Origin: Hyphomicrobiales bacterium
GTDB lineage: Bacteria; Pseudomonadota; Alphaproteobacteria; Rhizobiales; Rhizobiaceae
Direction of reading: 5' to 3'
NCBI GenBank assembly: GCA_900473795.1
Contig: UCMT01000012.1
Location: 62,001 to 126,000 of the forward strand
DNA length: 64,000 nt
The notes under the pieces were generated by a model. It saw nothing but the letters and a program-made list of their open reading frames with translations, searched no databases and had not been told where the DNA came from. Positions 34,477 through 45,362 of the stretch are shown piece after piece. The stretch's first letter is position 1. Each line of letters starts with the position of its first letter. A program made the translations under genes and the position numbers.

Positions 34477-35412
34477 TCAACCGGTGGCGAAGACGCGCTT
34501 TGGCCGGAATTCGCCCTCGCCGATCTCGCCGATGGCGACCAGCTTGCCGCGCGAGGTCGCGTAGGCTTCCGGCTCCGCCATCGGCGCATCGCGCCCGCGC
34601 AGGATGATCGGATTGCCCATTTTCAGGCGGTGCGCCTGATCCTCGGTGATGGCGATATGCGGCAGGTTGGACAGCGCCTCGCCGGTATCGATCAGGAAGG
34701 CATCTAGCGCTTCAAGCCGCTCGTCCTCGTTCTCGATCTTTTCCAGCGCCACCAGTTCGGCAAGCGGTACCATCGCCTCTTCTGCAAAGGGGGCGACGAA
34801 GCTGCGGCGCAGCGACGCGATATGGCCGAAACAGCCGAGATCGCGACCGAAATCGCGCGCCAGCGACCGGACATAGGTCCCCTTGCCGCATTCGATCTCG
34901 AAATGCGCGAGATTCGGCGTGCAGCCGAGCAGCGACAGGCGGAAGACTTCCACTTCGCGGGCCGGGATGTCGACGGTTTCGCCTTCACGGGCCAGATCAT
35001 AGGCGCGGTTGCCGTCGATCTTGATGGCAGAGAACTGCGGCGGCACCTGGCTGATGACGCCGGTATATTTCGGCAGCAGCGCGCGGATGTCTTCTTCGGA
35101 AGGGCGAGCGTCGGACGACTGGACCACCTCGCCCTCCAGATCGTCGGTCGAACGCTCTTCACCCCAGGCAACGGCGAATTCATAGATCTTGCGGCCGTCC
35201 ATGACATAGGGAACCGTCTTGGTCGCATCACCCAGCGCGATCGGCAGCATGCCGGAGGCAAGCGGATCGAGCGTGCCGGCATGGCCCGCCTTCTGCGCCT
35301 TGAACAGCCACTTGATCTTGGACACGGACTCCGTCGAGCCGAAATCCAGCGGCTTGTCGAGGATCAGCCAGCCGGAAACCGGGCGGCCCTTGGGTTTGCG
35401 AGGTTTTGACAT
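34477..35412 (-). CDS. truB: tRNA pseudouridine(55) synthase TruB
   Basis: This 311-residue enzyme makes pseudouridine at position 55 in the T-loop of tRNAs. The catalytic aspartate sits in [16 protein letters not shown]. Further family motifs are [37 protein letters not shown] and [15 protein letters not shown]. It follows a hypothetical gene by 3 bp, within the rbfA operon. Confidence 0.95.
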   Translation of the reverse strand: MSKPRKPKGRPVSGWLILDKPLDFGSTESVSKIKWLFKAQKAGHAGTLDPLASGMLPIALGDATKTVPYVMDGRKIYEFAVAWGEERSTDDLEGEVVQSSDARPSEEDIRALLPKYTGVISQVPPQFSAIKIDGNRAYDLAREGETVDIPAREVEVFRLSLLGCTPNLAHFEIECGKGTYVRSLARDFGRDLGCFGHIASLRRSFVAPFAEEAMVPLAELVALEKIENEDERLEALDAFLIDTGEALSNLPHIAITEDQAHRLKMGNPIILRGRDAPMAEPEAYATSRGKLVAIGEIGEGEFRPKRVFATG

Positions 35413-35415
35413 TCT

Positions 35416-35871
35416 CTATGCTCTTTTTTTGCGAAACGTCGCGGCTGCCTTTGCAACGCTGCCGTCCGGCATCTTCTGGCTGTTGCCCTTTGCGAATCCC
35501 AAGGCGTAGAGCCGCCTTGCGATCAGGTATCCCGCCGCGATCGTGCCGCCATTGTCGACCCGGTAATCCTCGCCGAGGTCTTCGACGATCAAAGGCTCGA
35601 TGGCGCCGAGCGGCGGCTTGCCCGCGGCCGCGGCATCGAGCAGCAGCTTCTCATTATAGGGCGAATAGACGATAGCCTCGAGCGCCTTCATCTCGGGATC
35701 GCCATGGGCGATCTCCTTGCCCCTGCGGAAAGGCAGGCCCGAAGCGACCATCATTTCCACCAGGCGAACGGCCTCGGCATTGTCGAACCGGGCAAGGCCG
35801 TTGCGGTAGAATGTCTGGCGCTGGTCGAAGGTCCATCCGTTCAGCTCATCCAGAGTGATATGCTTTGCCAT
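35416..35871 (-). CDS. Hypothetical protein within the rbfA-truB operon
   Basis: This 151-residue cytosolic protein is not recognised. It is mixed alpha/beta, with no signal peptide, membrane segment or cysteine. Visible stretches are LDELNGWTFDQRQTFYRNGL near the start, GDPEMKALEAIVYSPYNEKLLLDAAAAG in the middle, and a basic tail with FRKKRA. The ATG at 35871 shares one base with the rbfA stop (TGATG); a GTG one codon earlier is less likely. The tight coupling between rbfA and truB suggests a translation-related role, but nothing in the sequence proves it. Confidence 0.78.
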   Translation of the reverse strand: MAKHITLDELNGWTFDQRQTFYRNGLARFDNAEAVRLVEMMVASGLPFRRGKEIAHGDPEMKALEAIVYSPYNEKLLLDAAAAGKPPLGAIEPLIVEDLGEDYRVDNGGTIAAGYLIARRLYALGFAKGNSQKMPDGSVAKAAATFRKKRA

Positions 35872-36275
35872 CACTCTTCGCCGTCTTCGTCCTTCAGATC
35901 GCGCACCACTTCCGGCGATTTGAGCAGCTCGTCGATCTTCTTGTAGTTGTCGAAGCTGGTATCGTCGCGGAAGCGAACCTCCGGCATGTATTTCATCTGC
36001 CTCAGATGCGGCGTCAGGCGGCCGCGGATATATTTGGCATTGCGGTTCAGCGCCTCGATGGTCGCCGCGTGATCGGCAATACCGAGCGGCGTCACGAAGG
36101 CGGTGGCGATCTTGAGATCCGGCGACATGCGCACTTCGGAAATCGAGATCACCGTCTTCTCGATCAGAGGATCGCGCACCTCGCCACGCTGCAACACCTG
36201 GGTCAGGGCTGCGCGAACCTGTTCGCCGACCCTCAGCATGCGCTGCGAGGGGGCAGAGGATGTAGCTTTACTCAT
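35871..36275 (-). CDS. rbfA: 30S ribosome-binding factor RbfA
   Basis: This 134-residue KH-fold protein matures the 16S rRNA 5' end in 30S subunits. Recognisable parts are the N-terminal [42 protein letters not shown] and the C-terminal [19 protein letters not shown] with an acidic end. The ATG at 36275 gives normal length. In many bacteria infB lies just upstream; here it does not, and a divergent gene begins instead. Confidence 0.94.
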   Translation of the reverse strand: MSKATSSAPSQRMLRVGEQVRAALTQVLQRGEVRDPLIEKTVISISEVRMSPDLKIATAFVTPLGIADHAATIEALNRNAKYIRGRLTPHLRQMKYMPEVRFRDDTSFDNYKKIDELLKSPEVVRDLKDEDGEE

Positions 36276-36463
36276 GGTTTTTCCGCTGTCTGGCGTTGCA
36301 TGGAACGCGACCAAGGCGGTCCAATGCTACTTTCGGGCCAAAAGGTCAAGGCTTGACGGACATTCCCGGGCAACAGAGGCCGCCAAATCGGCTCGAAACC
36401 CTCTTGAATGCCAAGGCGCGGCATGGTCAATCTGGTTGAAACGACAGGAAAAGCGGAGACGAC

Positions 36464-37216
36464 ATGCGGGTTCTGGTGGTGGAAAACATGATCCATTCCG
36501 ACCTTGGACAGGTGGGCGTGGCGCTTGGCGAAGCGGGAGCAGAGATCGATCTTAGGCGGCCTTTCACCGGCGAGGCGCTGCCAACCGATATTCATGCACA
36601 TGACGCACTGGTGGTGCTCGGCGGCGAGCAGAGCGCTGTCGACGACCACATCCACCCCTACCTGCCTACGCTTGCCCGCCTGATGCGCGCCTTTGCCGAT
36701 GCCGACAAGGCCGTGCTCGGCATCTGCCTCGGCAGCCAGCTTCTCGCACGGGCACACGGGGCGGAGAACCTCCTCGGCCAGACCCGCGAATTCGGCTGGC
36801 ACGACGTCGCGCTGACAGCGGCGGGAGAAAGCGATCCGGTGTTGAGCGCGGCCGGCGCCTCGTTTCCGATCTTCGAATGGCACGCCGATACCTTCACCCT
36901 GCCGGAGGGCGCCGTTCGCCTTGCCACCAATCCGGCCGTTGCCAACCAGGCCTTCCGTATCGGCCGCGCCGCCTATGGCATGCAGTTTCACTTCGAGGCG
37001 GGAACACGCGTCGTCGAGGACTGGAACCGGATTTTCGAGGACCAGATCAAGGGGATCGATCCGCATTGGCTGGAGCGCTATCCGGAGCATGCCGCGCGGC
37101 ATGCCGAACAGGCCGATGCGGCAGGTCTCACGCTGGCGCGGGCCTGGGTCCGGACGATCAAAAGCGTCGAAGCAGACGGCAGCGAGGCGCGGAAACTGGC
37201 GGCTGCATCCGCATAG
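36464..37216 (+). CDS. Type 1 glutamine amidotransferase (GuaA-like, stand-alone)
   Basis: This 250-residue class I amidotransferase has the nucleophile Cys in GICLGSQLLARAHG and the His in GMQFHFEAG, with an oxyanion-region VLGGEQSA. Stand-alone proteins of this group hydrolyse glutamine or gamma-glutamyl compounds (relatives include PuuD and GMP-synthase-like proteins). The C-terminal helix-rich extension of about 50 residues is unassigned. It is monocistronic and divergent from rbfA. The substrate is unknown. Confidence 0.83.
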   Translation: MRVLVVENMIHSDLGQVGVALGEAGAEIDLRRPFTGEALPTDIHAHDALVVLGGEQSAVDDHIHPYLPTLARLMRAFADADKAVLGICLGSQLLARAHGAENLLGQTREFGWHDVALTAAGESDPVLSAAGASFPIFEWHADTFTLPEGAVRLATNPAVANQAFRIGRAAYGMQFHFEAGTRVVEDWNRIFEDQIKGIDPHWLERYPEHAARHAEQADAAGLTLARAWVRTIKSVEADGSEARKLAAASA

Positions 37217-37367
37217 GCCAAGCTGCCGGTTTGACATTGCCGTTCGGCTCCCCATTTTCCAATAGTGGCCGACAAATCAATGAACTTGTCTTGCCGCGCA
37301 AGCGGTGTAGAACGGGTGGAGACCATGCATCCGGGCAGCCGCATGGACGGAGAATTCGGAGTGGTAA

Positions 37368-38135
37368 ATGGGCATGTTTGTTAAGAAACTCAGTGGGATG
37401 ACAAAGAGACTCCGGGTCCCGCGACAGACGATCCCGACCGTTCTTCCGCCTGCCCTGCTGGCATCGGCGCTCCTTCTTTCCGCTTCGCTCTTTTCCGCGC
37501 AGCCGGCCATGGCGTCCGACTGTGGCAGCATGCCGGTGCCGGGGCTGGATTGGAGCGAATGCACGAAGAAAAGCCTAATGCTGCCATCGAGCGAACTGGA
37601 GGGCGCCAATCTTTTCGGCACCGATTTTTCGCTGACCGATCTCAGCGGCTCGAACCTGACAGCGGCGAACCTGGAGAAGGCCAATCTGGTGCGTGCGTGG
37701 CTGGCCGGCGCAAGGGCGGAAAAAGCGAATTTCGCCCGGGTCGAAGCCTACCGGTCGAGCTTCGTCAACATTGTCGCCAACGGCGCTTCCTTTGCCAGCG
37801 CCGAACTGCAGCGGGCCGATTTCAGCGGAGCCCAGCTGACCGGCGCCGATTTCGAGAAAGCTGAACTCGGCCGGGCGCACTTCAAGGGCGCGGTGCTGAC
37901 CGGCACGCGCTTTTCGCTGGCCAATCTGTCCCGCGCCGATCTCACGGGCGCAACATTCGACGGCCCGCTCGTCTTCGATCAGGCCTTCCTTTACCTGACC
38001 CGGATCGAAGGGCTCGATCTTTCCGCCGCCACGGGCCTTGAACAGGCGCAGGTCGACCTTGCCTGCGGCGACGACAAGACCAAGCTGCCGACGGGGCTGA
38101 CCACGCCCTCCAGCTGGCCCTGCGGCTCCGACTGA
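37368..38135 (+). CDS. Exported pentapeptide-repeat protein
   Basis: This 255-residue protein has an N-terminal signal or anchor (LPPALLASALLLSASLFSAQ, cleavage near AMA-SD). About 25 pentapeptide units of the A(D/N)LXX type follow (for example GANLF GTDFS LTDLS GSNLT AANLE KANLV), predicted to form a right-handed quadrilateral beta-helix. Four cysteines, two near residues 50-65 and two at the C-terminus (DLACG, SWPCG), may pair to clamp the helix ends. GGAG precedes the ATG by 6 bases. Its function is unknown; the export signal argues against a DNA-mimic gyrase-protection role. Confidence 0.85.
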   Translation: MGMFVKKLSGMTKRLRVPRQTIPTVLPPALLASALLLSASLFSAQPAMASDCGSMPVPGLDWSECTKKSLMLPSSELEGANLFGTDFSLTDLSGSNLTAANLEKANLVRAWLAGARAEKANFARVEAYRSSFVNIVANGASFASAELQRADFSGAQLTGADFEKAELGRAHFKGAVLTGTRFSLANLSRADLTGATFDGPLVFDQAFLYLTRIEGLDLSAATGLEQAQVDLACGDDKTKLPTGLTTPSSWPCGSD

Positions 38136-38251
38136 AACCAGCGTCCAAGCCTCTGCGATGTTTTCTCCCAGCCGCGGGAGCCAAGACAATGATGGGTTTG
38201 ACGACTGCAGTTGCTCCGCTAGATTGATCCAAAAATGCGGAGGACCCCATC

Positions 38252-38713
38252 ATGAAAATTCAGAATTTCCCCCTGGAGGGAGGCTGCCGTTGCGGCCAGG
38301 TGCGACTGAAGATCAGCGCGCCGCCGCTTCTCACCATGGCCTGCCACTGCACCGGCTGCCAGAGAATGTCGTCCAGCGCCTATTCGCTGAGCGCTGCCAT
38401 TCCGGCCGAGGGCTTCGAGGTAACGAAGGGCGAACCGGTGATCGGCGGCCTGCACGGCGCCACCCGCCACTATTTCTGCCCGCACTGCATGAGCTGGATG
38501 TTCACCCGCCCCGAAGGCATGGACTGGTTCGTCAACCTGCGCCCGACCATGCTGGACGACGCCAGCTGGTTCTCGCCCTTCATCGAGACCTTCACCAGCG
38601 AGAAACTGCCCTTCGCCGCGACGGGCGCGACGCACAGCTATGAGACCTTTCCGCCAATGGAGGCTTATGAAGGGCTGGTGAAGGAATTTGCGGAAAAGCA
38701 AGCAGCGGCTTGA
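38252..38713 (+). CDS. GFA family protein (glutathione-dependent formaldehyde-activating fold)
   Basis: This 153-residue zinc protein has the family cysteine sets CRCG, CHCTGC and CPHC, which bind structural and catalytic zinc. The founding member Gfa was proposed to speed formation of S-hydroxymethylglutathione; most relatives have no proven activity. It is monocistronic, followed by a LysE-type exporter gene. Confidence 0.88.
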   Translation: MKIQNFPLEGGCRCGQVRLKISAPPLLTMACHCTGCQRMSSSAYSLSAAIPAEGFEVTKGEPVIGGLHGATRHYFCPHCMSWMFTRPEGMDWFVNLRPTMLDDASWFSPFIETFTSEKLPFAATGATHSYETFPPMEAYEGLVKEFAEKQAAA

Positions 38714-38774
38714 GCGAGATCAAGACGGATATGACGGCAGTCGATAAGGTGCCATCCAGCCTCTGGAGATCATC

Positions 38775-39350
38775 TTGACCGCACCCGCCTTTATTGCCGC
38801 CGTATTCCTTCTGCTTCTCACCCCCGGCCCGACCAACACGTTGCTGGCTGTCGCCGGCGGCTCTGCCGGCTTCCGGCGATCGCTGCACCTCATCGCGGCA
38901 GAGGCCGCCGGTTATCTGCTGACGATCGTGCCGCTTGCGACCTTCGCCGGACCCTATCTCGCCGCCCATCCGATTGCCGCCTCGGCCATCAAGCTCTGTT
39001 CTGCGATCTGGGTGCTGTTGCTTGCCGCCAGGCTCTGGACGATCGCGCCCGCCGGGATGGAGGCACCGCTCGTCACCTTCCGGCAGGTTTTCATCACCAC
39101 CGTGCTCAACCCGAAGGCTCTGATCTTCGGTCTCGTTCTCTTGCCGCATGGCAGCCTTCAGGCCATGCTGCCATGGCTTGGACTGTTTCTGATGATCGTC
39201 CTGACGGTCGCCTGTCTCTGGCTCAGTTCCGGCGCGGCCGTGATCGGCCGGGCCAATGGCGAATTCCCGCTGCTCCTGCGCCGGATCGCGGCAAGCCTGC
39301 TCCTGTGCTTCTCGGCCGGGCTGGCGGGGAGTTCACTGGGACTGATTTGA
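38775..39350 (+). CDS. LysE/RhtB family amino-acid exporter
   Basis: This 191-residue inner-membrane protein has about six helices. The family start FIAAVFLLLLTPGPTNTLLAVAGG contains the conserved PGP, and TTVLNPKALIFGLVLLPHG contains the conserved NPK. It exports amino acids or related metabolites; the substrate is unknown. The start is a TTG at 38775 with GGAG about 8 bases upstream; no suitable ATG exists upstream in frame, and the first downstream one would remove the PGP helix. A 15-codon frame at 38731-38778 ends overlapping this TTG. Confidence 0.82.
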   Translation: MTAPAFIAAVFLLLLTPGPTNTLLAVAGGSAGFRRSLHLIAAEAAGYLLTIVPLATFAGPYLAAHPIAASAIKLCSAIWVLLLAARLWTIAPAGMEAPLVTFRQVFITTVLNPKALIFGLVLLPHGSLQAMLPWLGLFLMIVLTVACLWLSSGAAVIGRANGEFPLLLRRIAASLLLCFSAGLAGSSLGLI

Positions 39351-39401
39351 CGTCTTTGAAGGGTGCGCCGCCTCGCCCAACGGAGAGGCGGCAATCGCCA
39401 T

Positions 39402-39776
39402 TCAAGCGCTGGCGGTCTCGTCTTCCACCGGCGCGTCCGGGGCGTTCTTCTTGACGGATTCGATGCAATTCTTGGCGCTTGCCTTGGACGCATAGGTCTC
39501 AGAGCGGACCATCGTCTCGCCATTGGACGCCTTGAAACGGACGAAATGCTCGCCGTCCTTGCTTGCGACGATCTCGAAACGATAACCGGATCCGGTTTCG
39601 TCCTTGCTGACATCGACCGTCGCCGCACCCGGCGCGTTCTTCTTGATCGATTCGATGCAGTTCTTCGCGCTCGCCTTGGACGCGTAGCTCTCCGACCAGA
39701 CCATCACTTCCGCATTGTACAGGAACTGGATGCGGAACTGGTCGTTAGCGGCCTTCAGAATCTTGAACTTGTGCAT
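39402..39776 (-). CDS. YegP/DUF1508 family protein with two tandem repeats
   Basis: This 124-residue protein is made of two copies of the roughly 50-residue DUF1508 unit. Both copies carry SYASKASAKNCIES(I/V)KKNAP or its close variant, so this is an internal duplication. Members are small soluble proteins, some linked to stress tolerance, of unknown mechanism. The ATG at 39776 follows GAGGGA; upstream in-frame codons belong to a non-homologous extension. The gene is monocistronic. Confidence 0.88.
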   Translation of the reverse strand: MHKFKILKAANDQFRIQFLYNAEVMVWSESYASKASAKNCIESIKKNAPGAATVDVSKDETGSGYRFEIVASKDGEHFVRFKASNGETMVRSETYASKASAKNCIESVKKNAPDAPVEDETASA

Positions 39777-39921
39777 TTCGAATATCCCTCGTGGCTCCAG
39801 CGGGGCCTCCTCCGGCCTTACGCACATCAAGGTGTAATGGAGAGATATCGAGAGTTCAAGTTGCGTATGGCGGCGCGTGAAAAGCCATTGATCTTTCACC
39901 GCACACGCCCTCAACAAGATA

Positions 39922-40221
39922 TCAAAAACCTTGAAAGAGAAAATCCGTTGCGGCGGTGATGGCGTCTGCCTTACCGGTCAAGTCAATAAGGTCCGGTCCC
40001 AGTTCGCTTACAGTCACAACGCCGATAAACTGCGTCGCCATCGTATAGGACCGTCCGCTGATCTCGAACTCGGGATTGAGCCGCGCAATCACCGGGGAAA
40101 GCTCTCCTTTTGGAATTAGCGGAATGACGGCGCATGTCTGAAGACTGGACAGAAGATCGGACTGCACGGCGATAACCAGAGCGCCATTCTGTTTCAGACG
40201 ATAGACATGAAACCTTGCCAT
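39922..40221 (-). CDS. ccdB: CcdB family toxin
   Basis: This 99-residue toxin is predicted to poison DNA gyrase. Features of the CcdB fold are MARFHVYRLKQNGALVIAVQSDLL, CAVIPLIPKGELS and the C-terminal tail ADAITAATDFLFQGF; the last residues hold the gyrase-binding Trp-Gly-Ile-like end of CcdB, here FQGF instead. This difference may reduce or alter gyrase poisoning. The start shares one base with the ccdA stop (TGATG). Confidence 0.88.
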   Translation of the reverse strand: MARFHVYRLKQNGALVIAVQSDLLSSLQTCAVIPLIPKGELSPVIARLNPEFEISGRSYTMATQFIGVVTVSELGPDLIDLTGKADAITAATDFLFQGF

Positions 40222-40451
40222 CAGAACTGGCGATAATCCGCCAAGGGCAGGCCGTGCTCCTCAACATATTTATTGGATGCGGCGATCGGCTCGGCATTCT
40301 CGATCCGCCAGAGGCGCTCGCGCTCGCTTTTGACTGCGCGCTCGATACCTTCCTCCGCCGCACGCGACAGATTGATGTTGAGATCGCGCGCCTGCGAAAC
40401 GAGGTTACTATCAAGAGAAAGATTGGCTGGCCTGCGGAGAGGCTGGGGCAT
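40221..40451 (-). CDS. ccdA: CcdA family antitoxin
   Basis: This 76-residue antitoxin has an N-terminal ribbon-helix-helix DNA-binding part (PANLSLDSNLVSQARDLNINLS), then a helical tail that wraps the toxin (IENAEPIAASNKYVEEHGLPLADYRQF). GGAG lies 6 bases before the ATG at 40451. It overlaps ccdB by one base and is 60 bp downstream of the lepA stop. Confidence 0.9.
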   Translation of the reverse strand: MPQPLRRPANLSLDSNLVSQARDLNINLSRAAEEGIERAVKSERERLWRIENAEPIAASNKYVEEHGLPLADYRQF

Positions 40452-40458
40452 GGTTATC

Positions 40459-40499
40459 TCCATCGTACATGCGCTTAATGTATGCGCATGTACGATGGA
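40459..40499. promoter_or_regulatory. 16-bp perfect inverted repeat at the ccdAB promoter
   Basis: The left arm TCCATCGTACATGCGC (40459-40474) and the right arm GCGCATGTACGATGGA (40484-40499) are perfect complements around a 9-bp AT-rich centre. The centre can supply a -10 (TACATT on the minus strand). The repeat includes the ccdA ribosome site and is the probable CcdAB autoregulation operator; at the RNA level it could also fold and hide that site. Confidence 0.75.
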
Positions 40500-40510
40500 A
40501 GAAAAGGCGT

Positions 40511-42337
<1,827 letters not shown>

Positions 42338-42472
42338 GCGCCCGCATACAATGGAACCTCCAAAACTGCAAAGAATTTTACCGATCGCGGCCGGCCAAAT
42401 GCAACGAACGCCGGTTATCTGCCGCAAGGTTGCTGCAAAAGTCGAAGCGCGCGATCAATCAGGTGCCGGGCG

Positions 42473-43933
42473 TCAGAAGATCAGGAAATCGTCAGCCGTC
42501 AGTTTGAGGTGGCTGTCGAGCTGCGCAATCTGGATCGCCGCACCCTTGCCCGCGCCGTCGGCGTCGTAGAAAAGTTTGCCGGTCCGGCTGTCGTAGATGA
42601 TCCGATCGCCGGCATCCGCCGCCTTCGTGCCGATGACGAAGGCCGAGGCTTTCAGCGCGCCGGCTGGCAGCCTGGAAAAGATGTCGTGATCCAAGAGAAG
42701 CCGATCATCGGCAACGCTGAAATCGGCCACCGTATCGATATTGCCAGCGGCGAACTTGGTGTCGAAGACGAATTGATCCTTGCCGCTGCCGCCGGCGAGG
42801 ATGTCTTTTCCCGCTCCGCCATAGAGCTTGTCATTCCCGGCTCCGCCGGAAATCGTGTCGTTACCTTCACGCCCGGCAATTTTATCGTCGCCGCCCAGAC
42901 CGCCGATCTTGTCGGCGAGCTTTGAGCCGCGCAGGGTGTCCGCCTGCGCGGTGGGCCGGATATGGGCCGGGTCGCCATCATAGGTGCCGACCAGCCTGTC
43001 GAGATCGCGTTCGGGGGCGGCAAACGGAATGAACCCGTCTGCCAACACCATCTTGTTGAACGCGTCGATGCGCCCGCTGCCACTGATGTAATCCACCACA
43101 AAGACCGGTATGCCCTTGTCGACAAAGTCGCGCTTCAGGACTGCGATCGTCTCTTCGTCCGGCTTCAGCGGATTGTTCTCGTCCTTGTCGCCGCGATAAT
43201 AGAGATCTTCGACCGCGATGCCGCCGATGACATCGAGATAGGCCTGCTTGCGGGCGGTGTCGGTACCCAGGTCATTGAGGATCCAGGCGCCGTTCTGGGG
43301 GATGACGAAAAAGTCCGGATTGGTTTCGCGGGCATGTTCCGTCGTGGCGACCACGAAATCGACCATGCGCTGTGCGGCCTGTTTCTGGTTGACCGGATCA
43401 CCGGCGTGGCGATCGCCCTTGGAGACTTCGGCGCCCCAGAAATAATAGGCGTCGATGATGTCGAGGTAGGCCGCATCGAACCCGGCCTTGACGATGGCGT
43501 CGAGATCGCCGGTCTTCTGGTCGTTGAACATGGTGTTCTGCCAGTCCGGATCCCAGTACCGCACCTTGCGCGATTCCGGCCAATCGGGATTGACAGGCCC
43601 GAGCCAGTCGGGTGCCTCGTCGGTCAGTTTGCCGGTGGCTTTGCCCGTGGTGGTCCAGTCCTTGTCCCAGTAGTCGCGGAAATCGGACGCCTCGCCGATG
43701 GAGATATAGGAGACGACCACGGATCGCCCGCCCATGCCGTCCTTCATGCGGGTCACTTCATCTGCGGTGAAACGCCCGCTGTTGGTGCCATCGCGAGAGG
43801 AATCGATCACGAGCAGATCATGGGTGGCGGAGATAAGCAGGTCGACGTTTTGCGGGTCGCCGCCCAGCCCCTGCAACTGATAGCCCCAGTTATCGACATT
43901 GACCACGCCGGTAGATGTCTTGAACTTGAGCAT
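42473..43933 (-). CDS. Secreted GH114-type glycosidase with RTX calcium-binding repeats
   Basis: This 486-residue protein has two parts. Residues of the first 330 form a GH114 (endo-alpha-1,4-polygalactosaminidase-like) barrel: VDLLISATHDLLVIDSS, VVSYISIGEASDFRDYW, FDAAYLDIIDAYYFW and FFVIPQNGAWIL. The second part holds RTX nonapeptides (GGLGGDDKI, GREGNDTIS, GGAGNDKLY, GGAGKDILA) and a beta-rich C-terminal secretion domain ending in DDFLIF, typical of type I secretion substrates. No signal peptide is seen, as expected. It probably cuts a galactosamine-containing matrix polysaccharide. The ATG at 43933 starts the domain; upstream ATGs are less likely. No type I exporter genes are adjacent. 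Confidence 0.85.
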   Translation of the reverse strand: MLKFKTSTGVVNVDNWGYQLQGLGGDPQNVDLLISATHDLLVIDSSRDGTNSGRFTADEVTRMKDGMGGRSVVVSYISIGEASDFRDYWDKDWTTTGKATGKLTDEAPDWLGPVNPDWPESRKVRYWDPDWQNTMFNDQKTGDLDAIVKAGFDAAYLDIIDAYYFWGAEVSKGDRHAGDPVNQKQAAQRMVDFVVATTEHARETNPDFFVIPQNGAWILNDLGTDTARKQAYLDVIGGIAVEDLYYRGDKDENNPLKPDEETIAVLKRDFVDKGIPVFVVDYISGSGRIDAFNKMVLADGFIPFAAPERDLDRLVGTYDGDPAHIRPTAQADTLRGSKLADKIGGLGGDDKIAGREGNDTISGGAGNDKLYGGAGKDILAGGSGKDQFVFDTKFAAGNIDTVADFSVADDRLLLDHDIFSRLPAGALKASAFVIGTKAADAGDRIIYDSRTGKLFYDADGAGKGAAIQIAQLDSHLKLTADDFLIF

Positions 43934-44086
43934 GATGCGGTCCCGGTTTCCTGTTCCCAGCGGAATGAATAGGTGATTTTCGGCGGATGTGGATAGTGAG
44001 ATATGCAAATAGCATCAACGATGTCTTTCACATTCCGCGGCCGTGATGCAGTTGACTCCACTATAAGATCATTTAATTCTCTCATC

Positions 44087-44665
44087 ATGGAATCAACATC
44101 AGACACATTCGAAATCGACATCGGCGAGCGGATGAAAACGCTGCGCCTTCAGCTATCCCTGACGCTCGACGAGCTCGCCGGCCGCTCAGGTGTCAGTCGG
44201 GCGATGATCTCGCGCATCGAGCGCGGCGAGGCGAGCCCCACCGCACAGCTGCTTGCCCGGCTTTGCAGTGCGCTTGAGACGACGCTTTCGCGCTTCTTTG
44301 CCGGCGAACAGCCGCAAGGAAAGCCGCTTCTGCGGCGCGCCGAGCAGCGCGTCTGGCGTGATCCGGACACGGGGTATCTGCGCCGCTCGGTTTCGCCGGA
44401 TGGCACCGGCTCGCCCGTCGATATCGTCGAGGTCGAGTTTCCGCCGGGCGCCCGCGTGGTGTTCGAGCAGCAGCAGCTCGATGCCGGCTTGACCCAGCAT
44501 CTGTGGCTTTTCGAGGGAAAGCTCACCATGACCGCCGGTGAGGAAACCCATGTGCTTACGGCGGGCGATTGCCTGTTCATGCGGCTTGCCGAAGCCCACA
44601 TCTTTCACAATCCGCATGACGCGCCGGCCCGCTACGCCGTCATTCTCAACCGCAGCAAAGTCTAG
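44087..44665 (+). CDS. XRE-family regulator with C-terminal cupin domain
   Basis: This 192-residue transcription factor has an N-terminal helix-turn-helix (MKTLRLQLSLTLDELAGRSGVSRAMISRIERGEASPT). The cupin sensor domain has FPPGARVVFEQ, LTQHLWLFEGKLTM and GDCLFMRLAEAHIFHN. Such proteins (SutR/PuuR-like) usually control the neighbouring gene. The ATG at 44087 gives the normal length. A possible -35 TTGACT is at 44052. The GNAT gene starts 4 bp after the stop, so the two form an operon divergent from the GH114-RTX gene. Confidence 0.88.
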   Translation: MESTSDTFEIDIGERMKTLRLQLSLTLDELAGRSGVSRAMISRIERGEASPTAQLLARLCSALETTLSRFFAGEQPQGKPLLRRAEQRVWRDPDTGYLRRSVSPDGTGSPVDIVEVEFPPGARVVFEQQQLDAGLTQHLWLFEGKLTMTAGEETHVLTAGDCLFMRLAEAHIFHNPHDAPARYAVILNRSKV

Positions 44666-44669
44666 TCCC

Positions 44670-45200
44670 ATGCCCCAGATCACCATCCGCACCCTTGCCC
44701 CTTCCGAAATCGCTGCTGCGCTGCCGGCGCTGGCCGAGGTCCTCTCGGACTGCGTCGAGGGCGGCGCGTCCGTCGGCTTCCTCTCGCCGTACACGCCCGT
44801 GGACGCCATGCCCTATTGGGAAGGTGTGGGTCGCGCCGTGAGCGACAGAAATGCGCTCCTGATCGTGGCGGAGAAGGACGGCGAGATCCTCGGCACCGTA
44901 CAGCTCGGCATCGGCATGATGCCGAACCAGCCGCATCGTGCCGACCTGAAGAAGCTGCTCGTGCACCGCAAGGCGCGCGGCCTTGGGCTTTCGCGATTGC
45001 TGATGGAGGCCGCCGAAAGCGAGGCGGCGAACCACGGACGGCATGTGCTCGTGCTCGACACGGCAACCGGAAGCCCGGCCGAAGCGATCTATGAAAAATT
45101 CGGCTGGCAGCGCGTTGGTGTCATTCCGCAATATGCGCTGATGCCCGATGGCAGCTTTTGCGGATCGACCTTTTTCTACAAGTCGTTAGCCAGCATTTGA
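44670..45200 (+). CDS. GNAT family N-acetyltransferase
   Basis: This 176-residue acetyltransferase has the acetyl-CoA motif LKKLLVHRKARGLGLSRLLMEAAES (pattern R/Q-x-x-G-x-G/A) and a C-terminal YEKFGWQRVGVIPQYAL. It is translationally close to the XRE-cupin regulator, which probably controls it. Similar XRE-GNAT pairs detoxify amines or amino-acid analogues; the substrate is not known. Confidence 0.87.
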   Translation: MPQITIRTLAPSEIAAALPALAEVLSDCVEGGASVGFLSPYTPVDAMPYWEGVGRAVSDRNALLIVAEKDGEILGTVQLGIGMMPNQPHRADLKKLLVHRKARGLGLSRLLMEAAESEAANHGRHVLVLDTATGSPAEAIYEKFGWQRVGVIPQYALMPDGSFCGSTFFYKSLASI

Positions 45201-45362
45201 CTCGGCACCTTGAAGGCGAAACTTCTGGCCTATTCCACCTGCCATTGTCCCCAAAAATGGTGTCGAAAAATCTGCGCCGCTGGCCCAAGCCGGCCGTTCC
45301 GCGGTTCTTATATTCGTGCTAGCTGAATCTTGGCCGCACGGCCGACAATTCAGAGGGGATCC

